Positions 19,258 to 28,843 are shown, counted from the stretch's first letter. The stretch is DNA of 64,000 nucleotides from Chitinophaga sp. SYP-B3965 (GCF_009647655.1 NZ_WJFD01000001.1:124001-188000), one strand, 5' to 3'. Numbers and translations are program-made. Notes: generated by a model from the sequence alone, not told the origin.

Positions 19258-20184
19258 ATGAAGAATATATTGATCATCTGCTGCATGTTCTTATTCTCCT
19301 GTACAAAGGATGTAGAGATCGGTGCGCCGATACCTGTTGAAGTGGATTATGTATTGCCGCAGGGGAATGCTTCCGCGGAAGCGAACGCTAAGATCCAGCA
19401 GCTGTACGATAATTATGGATCGTATTTCCTGTATGTGTTTACGCAAAAGGATTTTGACTGGACGCAGTCAACCAGTACCGGAACTACAAAGGCTGATACT
19501 GTTGTGCTGGGTGCTCCTGCTTACGCAGGCGATATGGTGAATTTGCTGGAGGATATATGGTTGAAGTTCCTGCCGGAAGCATTCAAAAAATCGCAGGGCA
19601 TTCCATACAGGGTGATGATGGCGGATACGATCAAGCAGCGCAGAGCCGGTACGGGATGGCCTGCCGGAATGGAATACCTGTACTTTGATTATAAAGTAGT
19701 AGGCAAGTCCATCACCTTTGCGGGCATGAACGCATCCTTACGCACCATGACGCCTGCACAAAAACTGGCGAAAAAGAACCTTTTGATCGGTGTTATATGG
19801 AATTACTATATCAGTGCGAATATCCTGGATGTTCCTGCAGCATTCTATAACGTCAGCAATTACGCAGCAACAGCACCCACATCACCTGTTAATGCGGCTA
19901 ATCCTGCAAACCTTGATGCTTTCAGGGCCAGGGGGTTTTTACCCGCCTCGTATAATGCAGTGAGCGGCGCCCCGGCTGAATGGTATTTCGCTTCTTATTC
20001 ATGGCCCGCTGCAAAAACAAGTGACATCAGTTCCTTTATGACAGCCATTACACAAAGAACGGATGCACAGTTGCAACCTTACCTGGCGTACCCGCTGATA
20101 AAGCAGAAGTTTGATATCCTGGTTAATCATTACAAAACAAAATACAATATAGACGTACGTGCTATAGGCAATGCCACCTATTGA
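19258..20184 (+). CDS. Lipoprotein resembling SusCD-associated zinc metallohydrolases, apparently without HExxH
   Basis: A 308-residue lipoprotein. The ATG at 19258 is preferred because it opens a compact lipoprotein signal (lipobox FSC in MKNILIICCMFLFSC); an earlier ATG at 19231 overlaps the SusD stop. The layout, with N-terminal QQLYDNYGSYFLYVF and C-terminal EWYFASYSWPAAKTSDISSF followed by a helix, resembles the lipoproteins found with SusC/SusD and described as substrate import-associated zinc metallohydrolases. Where those carry HExxH, this protein reads IGVIWNYYISANI, and the later ED-type position reads SD. If the family call is right it is a pseudoenzyme, perhaps binding substrate only. 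The assignment comes from memory of the family pattern and needs a profile search. Confidence 0.6.
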   Translation: MKNILIICCMFLFSCTKDVEIGAPIPVEVDYVLPQGNASAEANAKIQQLYDNYGSYFLYVFTQKDFDWTQSTSTGTTKADTVVLGAPAYAGDMVNLLEDIWLKFLPEAFKKSQGIPYRVMMADTIKQRRAGTGWPAGMEYLYFDYKVVGKSITFAGMNASLRTMTPAQKLAKKNLLIGVIWNYYISANILDVPAAFYNVSNYAATAPTSPVNAANPANLDAFRARGFLPASYNAVSGAPAEWYFASYSWPAAKTSDISSFMTAITQRTDAQLQPYLAYPLIKQKFDILVNHYKTKYNIDVRAIGNATY

Positions 20185-20192
20185 TCCCTGAC

Positions 20193-20221
20193 ATAACTGC
20201 CCCTTCGGGGGCAGTTATTTT
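20193..20221 (+). terminator. Rho-independent terminator ending the sigma/FecR/SusCD operon
   Basis: An 11-bp stem (ATAACTGCCCC / GGGGCAGTTAT) with a TTCG loop is followed by TTT, nine bases after the stop codon. Confidence 0.9.
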
Positions 20222-20300
20222 CCACCGCAACATCATGCTTAATTATAGTGTAAGCGAAAGCTTATACCGGTATTTTATTTTATTAAACAATCCGTAATGA

Positions 20301-21230
20301 ATGGAAAACGCCATTGTAAAAGTTGAAAACTTATCTCACCGCTACACATCACAGTGGGCAGTAAGAGATATAAATTTTGAGATCCGCAGCCAGGGAGTTG
20401 TTGGACTGCTCGGTTCCAACGGTGCCGGAAAATCCACTACCATGAATATCATCTGTGGTGTATTAAAGCAATCGAAGGGAGAGGTGTTCATTAACGGGAT
20501 CAATCTGAAAGATAACCCGGTAGAAGCCAAAAAGAATATTGGTTTTATGCCGCAGAAACTGCCGCTTTACCAGGATTTTACGGTGGAAGAATACATCACC
20601 TACTGTGCTGACCTGAGAATGGTAGAGAAAACACAGGTGAAAAAGTCTGTGAAAGAAGCCATGGAAAGATGCGGTGTGCTGCATTTCAGAGAACGCCTGC
20701 TTCGTAACCTCTCCGGTGGTTATCAGCAACGGGTGGGTATTGCCCAGGCAATTGTACATAATCCCCGCTTTGTAGTATTGGATGAGCCCACCAATGGTCT
20801 TGATCCAAACCAGATCGTAGAAGTGCGGAACCTGATCAAAGAAATTGCACTGGACCGTTCCGTATTACTGTCTACCCACATCCTTACGGAAGTACAGGCC
20901 ACCTGCCAGGAGATCAAGATGATAGAAGAAGGTCAGATGGTGTTCTCCGGAACATTGGACATGTTTGACAATTACATTGAACCGAATACGCTGGTGGTAT
21001 CGCTGGATACACCTCCGGCCCAGGACGAACTGCTGAAGCTGGAAGGGGTAAAGTCTATAGAACAATTGGCTCCTTCCCGTTTCAGACTGGGATATGACGG
21101 GGATAAGAAAACAGCGCAACGTATAGCGGAATCAAGCGTTAACAAGGGTTGGGGACTGATGGAACTGATCATTGAAAAGAGCTCTTTAGATGCCGTATTT
21201 GCCAGACTGTCCAGGAAAAACACCAAATAA
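20301..21230 (+). CDS. ABC transporter ATP-binding protein, GldA-like
   Basis: A 309-residue ABC ATPase with Walker A GSNGAGKST (38-46), Q-loop around GFMPQKLPLYQDFT, signature LSGGYQQR, Walker B VVLDEP and the H-loop in LLSTHILTEV. It matches the CcmA/GldA type that energises ABC-2 membrane proteins. The partner membrane protein starts 22 bases downstream. In gliding Bacteroidota the GldA-GldF-GldG set was linked to motility, but many paralogues exist, so motility is not claimed here. A GAAA-capped hairpin lies at 20248-20267 in the upstream gap. Confidence 0.92.
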   Translation: MENAIVKVENLSHRYTSQWAVRDINFEIRSQGVVGLLGSNGAGKSTTMNIICGVLKQSKGEVFINGINLKDNPVEAKKNIGFMPQKLPLYQDFTVEEYITYCADLRMVEKTQVKKSVKEAMERCGVLHFRERLLRNLSGGYQQRVGIAQAIVHNPRFVVLDEPTNGLDPNQIVEVRNLIKEIALDRSVLLSTHILTEVQATCQEIKMIEEGQMVFSGTLDMFDNYIEPNTLVVSLDTPPAQDELLKLEGVKSIEQLAPSRFRLGYDGDKKTAQRIAESSVNKGWGLMELIIEKSSLDAVFARLSRKNTK

Positions 21231-21251
21231 AAACCTGATAAAAGATATTAA

Positions 21252-23555
21252 ATGAGACGAATTTATAAGATCGCCAAGGCGGAATTATTCACCTTGTTCT
21301 ATTCACCGATAGCCTGGATGATCCTTGTTGTATTCACCTTTCAGACAGGGATGGCTTTTGTTGAACATCTGCAGGAAGTAGTACGGGCCCAGGACACGGG
21401 TTGGGGCAATGCGTTTATTACATCCAATATATTTTCAGGGGAGCGCGGGTTGTTTGCAACGATACAAAAGTACCTCTATCTGTACATGCCCCTCTTAACC
21501 ATGGGGCTGATGAGCCGCGAGTTAAGCAGCGGTTCCATAAAACTGCTGTATTCTTCTCCCGTAACATCATCCCAGATCATCCGCGGAAAGTTCCTTGCCA
21601 TGATGACCTACAGCTTTATGCTGATAGGGGTCATATTGGTATATGTTATTATAGGCTTATGCACGGTAGATAATTTTGATCTGCCATCTGTATGGTCCGG
21701 CCTGTTATCCATTTACCTGCTGATGCTGGCTTATTCCGCCATCGGCCTGTTCATGTCCAGCCTCACCTCTTACCAGGTAGTAGCGGCATTGGGAACACTG
21801 GTATTGCTGGGTGCGCTGAGCTATATGAACAAGATCTGGCAGGATATCAATTTTGTACGGGATATCACCTACTGGCTTTCTATCTCCGGCCGTTGTAATG
21901 AGATGATCAGTGGTCTGATCTGCAGTGAGGATGTATTGTATTTTGCGATCGTTGTCTGCATGTTCCTTTCATTGAGCATCATGAAATTGCAGTCCAACCG
22001 TACGCATGCTTCCTTCTCTGCCGTATGGAGCAAATATGCCCTGGTTGTTGCCGGTGCTATGATGCTGGGTTATGCTACTTCAAGGCCCATGCTGATGGCG
22101 TATTATGATGCCACTGAAACAAAGCGTAATACCCTTACGCCTAACAGCCAGGAGATCATGAGTCATCTTGAAGGTGGAATGACAATCACCACCTATGTAA
22201 ACCTGCTGGACAGGGAATACTATAATGGCATTCCATCCCAGGTAAATGAGGATAAGGAACGGCTTAAGCAATACATCCGCTTTAAACCGGAAACAAAACT
22301 GAAATACGTTTACTACTACGATAAGCCAAGTAATAATCCCCGCCTCAATTTTGTTTATCCTAAAAAGAGCCTGGCTGAAATGGCCAAAGGCGAGGCAAAC
22401 ATACGGGATCTTGATCTGGACCTTTTCATGACACCAGCGGAAATAAAGAAAAAGGTGAATCTCACGGACGAAGGCAACACATTTGTGCGCCTTGTAGAAA
22501 GAGAAAATGGTCAGAAAGCATGGCTGAGGATCTATGAGGACATGATGAAATTCCCCAGTGAAGCAGAAGTGACCGCCGTTTTCAAACGGATGATCATGAA
22601 GCTGCCAAGGATCGCATTCCTGGAAGGGCATGGCGAACGGAAAATTGAAGGAGAGAGGATCAAGGATTACACCATGTTCTCTTCTGTTAAAACATTCCGT
22701 TATGCACTCACTAACCAGGGTTGTGATGTGGAAACACTGGACCTTTCCGGTGATAAACAGATCCCTAAGGAAGTAGATATCATAGTGATTGCCGATATGA
22801 AGCAGGCGATGGATTCTGTGGAAAGAAAGAAGCTGGATGCCTACATCGCTAATGGTGGTAACCTGGTGATCACCCTCAAGCCCGGATCTGAAATCATGGA
22901 ATCATTCATTGGAGAGTTTGGAGTGAAAACAGTACCAGGTCAATTGGTGCAGCCTAAGCAGGATGTAGCAGCCAACGTAGTGATGTGTGTGCCTACAGAA
23001 GAAGCTAAAGCACTGGCGCCGATCTATGAGAACATGCTGGAACGCAGGCAATGGGTGGGCATGGTAATAGCTGCAGGACTCGTACAATCAGAAGATAAAG
23101 GCTTTAAGGTAACACCTGTGCTGCAGACTGTTGATACCATGAAATCATGGAATGAACTGCAAACAATAGATTTTGTGAACGACTCTGCTACGGTAGATGT
23201 TGCGTCCGGAGAAAAGATGGGTGTTTATCATCCTGCCCTGGCACTGACCAGGAAAGTAGGCAAAAAAGAACAACGCATCATGATCCTGGGAGATGCTGAT
23301 TGTATCAGCAACGGCGGGATGACGCCACCTTACAGACGTTATGGTTCAGCCAACTTTTCCATGATCCCCGGTATGTTCCATTGGCTGTCCTACGGCACTG
23401 TGCCGGTTGATGTAAGCCGCCCGCGCCCGACGGATAACGAGATCTCTCTTACCAAAGACAGTGTGAAGATGGTGAGATACGGATTGATGGGACTGATCCC
23501 CGGCATATTATTGATCGGCAGTGCTATTTTACTCATCAGGAGAAAAAGAAAGTAA
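21252..23555 (+). CDS. Fused GldF/GldG-type ABC-2 membrane protein
   Basis: A 767-residue membrane protein that joins two units encoded separately in the classical gld system. Residues 1-240 hold the ABC-2 permease part with about six membrane helices (IAWMILVVFTFQTGMAF onward). A further helix (ALVVAGAMMLGYA) opens a large soluble region (about 290-730) of the ABC-associated auxiliary type (GldG-like: ETKRNTLTPNSQEIMSHL), and a last helix ends in RRKRK. The ATPase gene lies directly upstream and the stop overlaps the next ATG by one base, so the MutS-like proteins that follow are translationally coupled to it. The transported substrate is unknown. Confidence 0.88.
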   Translation: MRRIYKIAKAELFTLFYSPIAWMILVVFTFQTGMAFVEHLQEVVRAQDTGWGNAFITSNIFSGERGLFATIQKYLYLYMPLLTMGLMSRELSSGSIKLLYSSPVTSSQIIRGKFLAMMTYSFMLIGVILVYVIIGLCTVDNFDLPSVWSGLLSIYLLMLAYSAIGLFMSSLTSYQVVAALGTLVLLGALSYMNKIWQDINFVRDITYWLSISGRCNEMISGLICSEDVLYFAIVVCMFLSLSIMKLQSNRTHASFSAVWSKYALVVAGAMMLGYATSRPMLMAYYDATETKRNTLTPNSQEIMSHLEGGMTITTYVNLLDREYYNGIPSQVNEDKERLKQYIRFKPETKLKYVYYYDKPSNNPRLNFVYPKKSLAEMAKGEANIRDLDLDLFMTPAEIKKKVNLTDEGNTFVRLVERENGQKAWLRIYEDMMKFPSEAEVTAVFKRMIMKLPRIAFLEGHGERKIEGERIKDYTMFSSVKTFRYALTNQGCDVETLDLSGDKQIPKEVDIIVIADMKQAMDSVERKKLDAYIANGGNLVITLKPGSEIMESFIGEFGVKTVPGQLVQPKQDVAANVVMCVPTEEAKALAPIYENMLERRQWVGMVIAAGLVQSEDKGFKVTPVLQTVDTMKSWNELQTIDFVNDSATVDVASGEKMGVYHPALALTRKVGKKEQRIMILGDADCISNGGMTPPYRRYGSANFSMIPGMFHWLSYGTVPVDVSRPRPTDNEISLTKDSVKMVRYGLMGLIPGILLIGSAILLIRRKRK

Positions 23556-24874
23556 TGAGCTTAATGACTGATAAGCAAACGTTAAATGATCTGAATATTT
23601 TCGGGAAGGGAGGGGGCGATACGGTGTATGCCATATTCAACCGCACCTTTACCCGTGGCGGATCCGAGTTGCTGGAAGAAATGTTCCGTTCCCCGCTTTC
23701 ATCGGAGGATGTTATCAATGCACGCAGTGCTATGATCCGTTCTTTTGCTGAACAGGAGATCAGTTTTCCTTATGAAAGTGAATGGTTTGATGCAGCAGAG
23801 CAGTACCTGCAAAATACAGATGAGCGGACAAAGCTGAATGAGCAGGATGATACATTGAGCAGAAAGTTCAATCACCTGATCGCAGCGGATACGGAATATA
23901 AAGCCATTGAAAAAAGTGTGGTGAGCCTCATCAGCATTTTGCAATCTACCCGTGTGTTTGCAGATACAATACGGCCTTTTTACGATGCATTCACTGCTAT
24001 TGATGAGCTGTTAAGCATTGTGGAATTACAACCATTATTACAAGAAAATACCAAACAGAAATTTTCCTTTGCCAGGATGGCGGAGTACGATAAAGTACTC
24101 CGTTTCCGGCAACGGGAGAACATTAAAAAACTGTTAGGTCATATATACCTGGCGGATGTATACCTCTCCGTAGCCCGCACTGCCAGGGAAAGGAAATTCT
24201 CCTTCCCTGTTGCATTGAACAAAACGGCGCAAACGGTGATACTGGAAGATTTCTATCATCCTGCTTTAACAAAAGCAGTGGTGAACTCTCTGTCCATCAC
24301 CCCGTCGAGCAATATCATCTTCCTGACGGGGGCTAACATGGCCGGAAAATCCACTTTTATGAAGGCGCTGGGCATTACCATGTACCTCGCGCATATGGGA
24401 TTTCCTGTACCTGCCACTAAAATGGAATTCTCCGTAAGGGATGGCATCTTTACCACCATCAATCTGCCGGATAACCTGAGCCAGGGAGCCAGTCACTTTT
24501 ATGCAGAAGTATTGCGCATTAAAACAATAGCGCGGGAATTGAGCCGCGATAAATACCTGTTTGTGATCTTTGATGAACTGTTCCGCGGTACCAATGTAAA
24601 AGATGCATACGAGGCTACTATTGCCATTACTTCCGCTATAGCGCGCAGGCAGAATTGCATGTTCGTTGTATCCACGCACATTATCGAAGCCGGTGAGGTG
24701 TTAAAGGAAAAATGCAGCAATATTAACTTCGTGTACCTGCCCACGTTAATGGAGGGCAGTAAGCCGGTGTATACCCATAAACTGGCCTCGGGGATCACTT
24801 CAGACAGGCATGGTATGGTCATTATTAAGAATGAAGGCATCCTGGATATATTAACCAGAAAAAGAACTGTATGA
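23555..24874 (+). CDS. MutS-like ATPase without mismatch-recognition domain (copy 1)
   Basis: A 439-residue protein with the lever/clamp region and ATPase domain of the MutS family. The Walker A GANMAGKST lies near 260-268, the Walker B VIFDELFRGTN near 338 and STHIIEAGE near 370. The N-terminal mismatch-binding domain with its Phe-X-Glu motif is missing, and there is no Smr nuclease domain as in MutS2. Canonical mismatch repair is therefore unlikely. The start overlaps the stop of the ABC gene by one base and the end overlaps the next gene by four, so all four genes form one tight operon. Confidence 0.85.
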   Translation: MSLMTDKQTLNDLNIFGKGGGDTVYAIFNRTFTRGGSELLEEMFRSPLSSEDVINARSAMIRSFAEQEISFPYESEWFDAAEQYLQNTDERTKLNEQDDTLSRKFNHLIAADTEYKAIEKSVVSLISILQSTRVFADTIRPFYDAFTAIDELLSIVELQPLLQENTKQKFSFARMAEYDKVLRFRQRENIKKLLGHIYLADVYLSVARTARERKFSFPVALNKTAQTVILEDFYHPALTKAVVNSLSITPSSNIIFLTGANMAGKSTFMKALGITMYLAHMGFPVPATKMEFSVRDGIFTTINLPDNLSQGASHFYAEVLRIKTIARELSRDKYLFVIFDELFRGTNVKDAYEATIAITSAIARRQNCMFVVSTHIIEAGEVLKEKCSNINFVYLPTLMEGSKPVYTHKLASGITSDRHGMVIIKNEGILDILTRKRTV

Positions 24875-26196
24875 GCTTTATTGCAGACAAACAAACACTG
24901 GATGACCTGGGGCTGTTAGGAAAATATAATACCAGTTCCATATTCAGCCTCTTCAACCAGGTGCATACCAGGGGAGGCGAAAAGCTGCTGGACGCGATGT
25001 TTCAGCATCCTTTCACGGATGCTGATAAGATCAACAGCAGAAGCGCGGCTTTTGGTTATTTCCGGGATCATCCTGCTGTTTTCCCATTTGACGAGCAGCT
25101 GCTAAGCCGCCTGGAAGCTTATCTCGAGGAAGGAAGCGGCGGAAGTTTACCGCTTGTGTTCTGGCAGGTAAGCAGGAAAAAACTGATGGAAGTGGCGGTG
25201 AAGGAAGATACTTATCGCCTGCAGCTGGAAGGGATCAATACCTGCATCCATGTATTGAAAGGTTGTGCAGGACTGCTCAGTCAGCTGGAAAGGGAAGGGC
25301 AGGATAAAGGTACACCCTGGGAAAACTGGGCAAAGGCTGTACAGGGTATTATAAAGGATAAGCGCCTCACAGAAGTACTGGCTGAACAGGGTGTGGTAAA
25401 AAGATCCCTTCTTCAGGTAGCCAGGCTGCATTACCTCTTTGTACATGTATTTCATAATGTGTTGAAGAACGTATTGGAACTAACGTATGAAATAGATGTG
25501 TACCTCACCGTATCCGGTATAGCAAGAGAGAAAAACTTTTCTTATGCTACTGCTTTGCCTCAACTTAAAAATACCCTGGTGGCAAAAGGGTTAAGGCATC
25601 CCAGGGTGGAGAAAGCAGTGCCGAATGCTATTGCTTTTAATGGAGCCAGTAATGTGTTGTTCCTTACAGGGGCAAATATGGCGGGTAAGTCTACGTTGAT
25701 GAAGGCAACAGGGATCATGTTGTACCTGGCGCATATGGGCTTCCCTGTGGCAGCCGATGAGCTGCAGTTCTCTGTTCTTGATGGGATATACTCTTCTGTG
25801 AATGTGCCCGATGATCTGAACAGGGGATACAGTCATTTTTATGCAGAAGTGTTAAGGGTAAAAAAGGTGGCGGAAGAAGTGGATGCGGAGAAACACCTGT
25901 TTGTGATCTTCGATGAGCTTTTTAAAGGTACGAATGTAAAAGATGCTTATGATGCAACGCTTGCGGTAACCGGTGCCTTCACTGCTTTCAGTGATTGTTT
26001 CTTTATAATTTCCACGCATATTTTTGAGGTAGGGGAAGAATTGAAGGCACAGGGAGATCGTATTCAGTTTGAGTTCCTGCCTACGGTGATGGAGGGTGCT
26101 GTGCCAAGGTATACGTATACCTTGCAGAAAGGTATTACGGAGGACAGGCAGGGGATGATCATTATTGAAAATGAAGGAATATTGGATATGCTTTAA
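24871..26196 (+). CDS. MutS-like ATPase without mismatch-recognition domain (copy 2)
   Basis: A 441-residue paralogue of the preceding protein, overlapping it by ATGA. Both begin with nearly the same segment (M-F/L-x-DKQTL-x-DL). They share GANMAGKST (about 266-274), FDELFKGTNVKDAYDAT and the C-terminal GMIIIENEGILD. The middle is more diverged (GSGGSLPLVFWQVSRKKL), as expected for an old tandem duplication whose products could form a heterodimer, like other MutS-type ATPases. No mismatch-binding or nuclease domain is present. A strong terminator follows. Confidence 0.85.
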   Translation: MSFIADKQTLDDLGLLGKYNTSSIFSLFNQVHTRGGEKLLDAMFQHPFTDADKINSRSAAFGYFRDHPAVFPFDEQLLSRLEAYLEEGSGGSLPLVFWQVSRKKLMEVAVKEDTYRLQLEGINTCIHVLKGCAGLLSQLEREGQDKGTPWENWAKAVQGIIKDKRLTEVLAEQGVVKRSLLQVARLHYLFVHVFHNVLKNVLELTYEIDVYLTVSGIAREKNFSYATALPQLKNTLVAKGLRHPRVEKAVPNAIAFNGASNVLFLTGANMAGKSTLMKATGIMLYLAHMGFPVAADELQFSVLDGIYSSVNVPDDLNRGYSHFYAEVLRVKKVAEEVDAEKHLFVIFDELFKGTNVKDAYDATLAVTGAFTAFSDCFFIISTHIFEVGEELKAQGDRIQFEFLPTVMEGAVPRYTYTLQKGITEDRQGMIIIENEGILDML

Positions 26197-26215
26197 ACCG
26201 CCATTAGATATAAAA

Positions 26216-26253
26216 TAAAAAGGTTGCCGTCTTTGGATGGCAACCTTTTTTTT
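26216..26253 (+). terminator. Rho-independent terminator ending the ABC/MutS-like operon
   Basis: The stem AAAAAGGTTGCCGTC / GATGGCAACCTTTTT (one G-T wobble) has a TTTG loop and continues into a run of eight T. Confidence 0.92.
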
Positions 26254-26327
26254 ATGCTTCATCACATAATATACCGGTTTGGTAACATTCCCGGCAGGTA
26301 GCAGCAGGTGGTCTATAATATTGCAGC

Positions 26328-27830
26328 ATGAGATCTTTTGTTACTGCCCTTTTATTATTGCTATATACGTCCTTGCCGGCGCAGGACAGAATGGCTGCCA
26401 TAAAAAGCTATTTTTCCACACTTTCTGAGAACAGGCTTTATGACGGCAATATCGCGCTGTCAGAAAACGGCCGGGAAGTGTATGTGTTTTCCGCCGGGTA
26501 TGCATCGTATTCACAGTCTAAGGCCAATCATCCATTGTCCCGCTTTAACCTGGCATCCATTTCAAAGATATTTACTTCTACCGCTGTGCTTCAGCTGAGG
26601 GATAAGAAGAAGCTGCAGCTGGACGATCCGCTCATTAAATATCTTCCGGAGTTTCCTTTTCAGGATATCACCATCCGGCATTTGCTTACACATACCTCCG
26701 GGTTACCTAACCTGGAACTTTATGAAGCTGTTATAAAACAATATCCTGATTCCGTTATCACAAATGCTTCGGTAATGCCTTTGTTGCAAAAATGGAACAA
26801 AGGGCTTTACTTCAAACCTGGTGATCAGTTTCGTTACTGCAACACGAATTATACCTTGCTGGCCATATTGGTAGAAAAGCTTTCCGGTATGTCTTTTCCT
26901 GTTTACCTGGATACTTACATCTTCAAACCTGCGGGGATGAGAAACACTAACTTTAATGATACCGGCCGGGTGATACACCAGGTAATGCCCACTTATTATG
27001 ATTCGGTGCCTGTTCCTGTGAGTACTGTAAAACGGTATCGTTATAGTGAGTATAATAACCAGGCCAGCATTGGCCCCTCTAATGTGATCACTACTGTGGG
27101 TGATATGCTGAAATTTGATGCGGCCTTTTTCGGTGGTAAACTGCTAAAGCTATCCACTGTGGAAGAAGCGATAACACCTTTGAAATTGAATAATGGTAAG
27201 GAGCATTCGGAACAAATGGACACTATGCTGGGCGAAGGTACCGGCCAATATGGATTAGGCTGGGAAATATTTAACCAGCCTGGTTTCGGGAAAGGTGTGG
27301 GGCATGGAGGCTTCAAATTCGGCATGGCCACTTTTTATTATCGCAACCTCAGCCGGAAACAGACGATAGTGGCTTATACAAATGGCACGAGCAGGTTTGG
27401 AGAAAATGTTACTTCCTGCTTTTATATGCTGAACAACAAACCTGCCATGTCAATAGATCTGAAGAAGTCTGCAGTGCGTACCTATGCTAAAGCACTGATT
27501 GAACAGGGTGCTGATCATGCGGCGGCTTTGCTTCATCTGTTTATGGCTGATACGACGCATTATTATTTCAGTACAAAAGAAATGAATTTCCTGGGATATG
27601 ATTTCCTGTATCAGGCTTCGTTTAAAGGTCATCAGCAAATGTCCCTGGAGACTTTTAAGCTGAATACTTTTCTAGATTCCGGCAACTTCAATTCTTATGA
27701 TAGCTATGGAGAAGCGCTGATGGAAACAGGCGCGCGTGAAGATGCGGTGATGATGTATAAGAGATCACTGGAACTGAATCCGAAGAATGAAGGAGGGATT
27801 ATGGCCTTGAAGAAATTACTGAATAAATAA
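26328..27830 (+). CDS. Secreted serine hydrolase of the class C beta-lactamase/PBP-like family
   Basis: A 500-residue secreted protein with a signal peptide ending in LPAQ. The catalytic Ser77 and Lys80 lie in SISK, the second-box tyrosine is in YCNTNY, and the third box reads GHGGFKFG in place of KTG. This is the layout of class C beta-lactamase-related peptidases and esterases. The C-terminal 130 residues include a TPR-like helix pair (EDAVMMYKRSLELNPKNEGG). It stands alone, with a terminator before it and a bidirectional one after it. Whether it acts on peptides, esters or lactams cannot be told. Confidence 0.88.
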   Translation: MRSFVTALLLLLYTSLPAQDRMAAIKSYFSTLSENRLYDGNIALSENGREVYVFSAGYASYSQSKANHPLSRFNLASISKIFTSTAVLQLRDKKKLQLDDPLIKYLPEFPFQDITIRHLLTHTSGLPNLELYEAVIKQYPDSVITNASVMPLLQKWNKGLYFKPGDQFRYCNTNYTLLAILVEKLSGMSFPVYLDTYIFKPAGMRNTNFNDTGRVIHQVMPTYYDSVPVPVSTVKRYRYSEYNNQASIGPSNVITTVGDMLKFDAAFFGGKLLKLSTVEEAITPLKLNNGKEHSEQMDTMLGEGTGQYGLGWEIFNQPGFGKGVGHGGFKFGMATFYYRNLSRKQTIVAYTNGTSRFGENVTSCFYMLNNKPAMSIDLKKSAVRTYAKALIEQGADHAAALLHLFMADTTHYYFSTKEMNFLGYDFLYQASFKGHQQMSLETFKLNTFLDSGNFNSYDSYGEALMETGAREDAVMMYKRSLELNPKNEGGIMALKKLLNK

Positions 27831-27835
27831 TTAAA

Positions 27836-27876
27836 AAGAACAGCCCTGTAAATCATTTGACCTACAGGGCTGTTTC
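27836..27876. terminator. Bidirectional terminator between convergent genes
   Basis: A perfect 12-bp stem (AACAGCCCTGTA / TACAGGGCTGTT) is flanked by A-rich sequence on the left and T on the right, so it can serve both the serine hydrolase and the minus-strand glycan operon. Confidence 0.85.
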
Positions 27877-27883
27877 GTGTAAA

Positions 27884-28843
27884 CTAATCCGGGATCTGCA
27901 CCTGCTGTTCTTCTTCGGGGATCTGAATATTCTTCACCTTTTCCAATACCATAGATCCTGCAAACCGGTATTTTAAGGGGAATGCCGGATTTGTAATATC
28001 ATCATAGTGATATTCCAGGTATACGGTTGTGTATGTTTTCTCAAGATATGGTTGTACTTCATCCATCCTTTTACTCACCGTGTAAGTGCCTTTTTGTTGC
28101 ACAAAATGAATGGCAGGATTACCGGAGGTTAACGTAACGGTGCTGTCCGCATTAAATGTAGCACTGATCTTATAGCCAGCCCTGTCTACAGCTTCTTCTT
28201 CTGTTACACCTGCGTAAAAGAAAACAGCTTTTTCATTCACCACCCATGTATTCCTGTAAGGGGTGGTCAGCGCCGTCTGGCCATTCTCATTTTTTGTTCT
28301 GTCCCAAACAGCACCGGCAACAGAATACCTTCCGGAAAAATCATTAAATGGTATGATGGTGATCAGCGACTTTTTATAGTGCTTCAATATAGAAGGCGTA
28401 TAGGCGGAAGATGAAACGATCTCTAATGGCAAGATATATTTATTAACCAGATCAATCCCATCCAGTTTCAGATCAACTGTAACATAGCCCGTGTTTGAAC
28501 CTTTGGGGATGGTGGCAGTAAGCGTTTTAAAACTATAGTATTCAGCGGGGAGTTCTTTGAAATAAAGATCCTCCCGAAGCCGGAACCTGTCGAAGTTTAA
28601 ATTGGTCAGCGTATCCTTATCCAGGGCAATCGAGATACTTATATCGGTATTATTGGTGGTGGAACCACTTAATACAACAGGGATCTTCAAGGGGATGTTA
28701 CCTCCCTGCTCCTTGTATTTCACGTATACCTGCACTACACCATTTTTGCCAAATGCAACATACTTTGTAAAGAGTTCTTCTTCCCATTCCTTGTTACATG
28801 CGCTGATCACGATCAACAAGCAGAGATAATATAAATACTTCAT
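27884..28843 (-). CDS. DUF1735/DUF4361-type surface lipoprotein of a glycan locus
   Basis: A 319-residue lipoprotein. The ATG at 28843 gives the signal MKYLYYLCLLIVISAC with lipobox ISAC. Residues 25-150 look like the DUF1735 (BT_3987-like N-terminal) sandwich, including PVVLSGSTTNNTDISISIAL and LPLEIVS. The rest matches the DUF4361 pattern (FSGRYSVAG). Such proteins are accessory glycan-binding or structural surface proteins encoded after susD. It is the last gene of the minus-strand operon, 11 bases after the SusD stop. The DUF names come from motif memory. Confidence 0.75.
   Translation of the reverse strand: MKYLYYLCLLIVISACNKEWEEELFTKYVAFGKNGVVQVYVKYKEQGGNIPLKIPVVLSGSTTNNTDISISIALDKDTLTNLNFDRFRLREDLYFKELPAEYYSFKTLTATIPKGSNTGYVTVDLKLDGIDLVNKYILPLEIVSSSAYTPSILKHYKKSLITIIPFNDFSGRYSVAGAVWDRTKNENGQTALTTPYRNTWVVNEKAVFFYAGVTEEEAVDRAGYKISATFNADSTVTLTSGNPAIHFVQQKGTYTVSKRMDEVQPYLEKTYTTVYLEYHYDDITNPAFPLKYRFAGSMVLEKVKNIQIPEEEQQVQIPD

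Noticed and set aside
23555-26196. Annotation of the two MutS-like genes as mismatch repair MutS
   Set aside because: They lack the mismatch-binding domain and are about half the length of MutS; their operon is with an ABC transporter.
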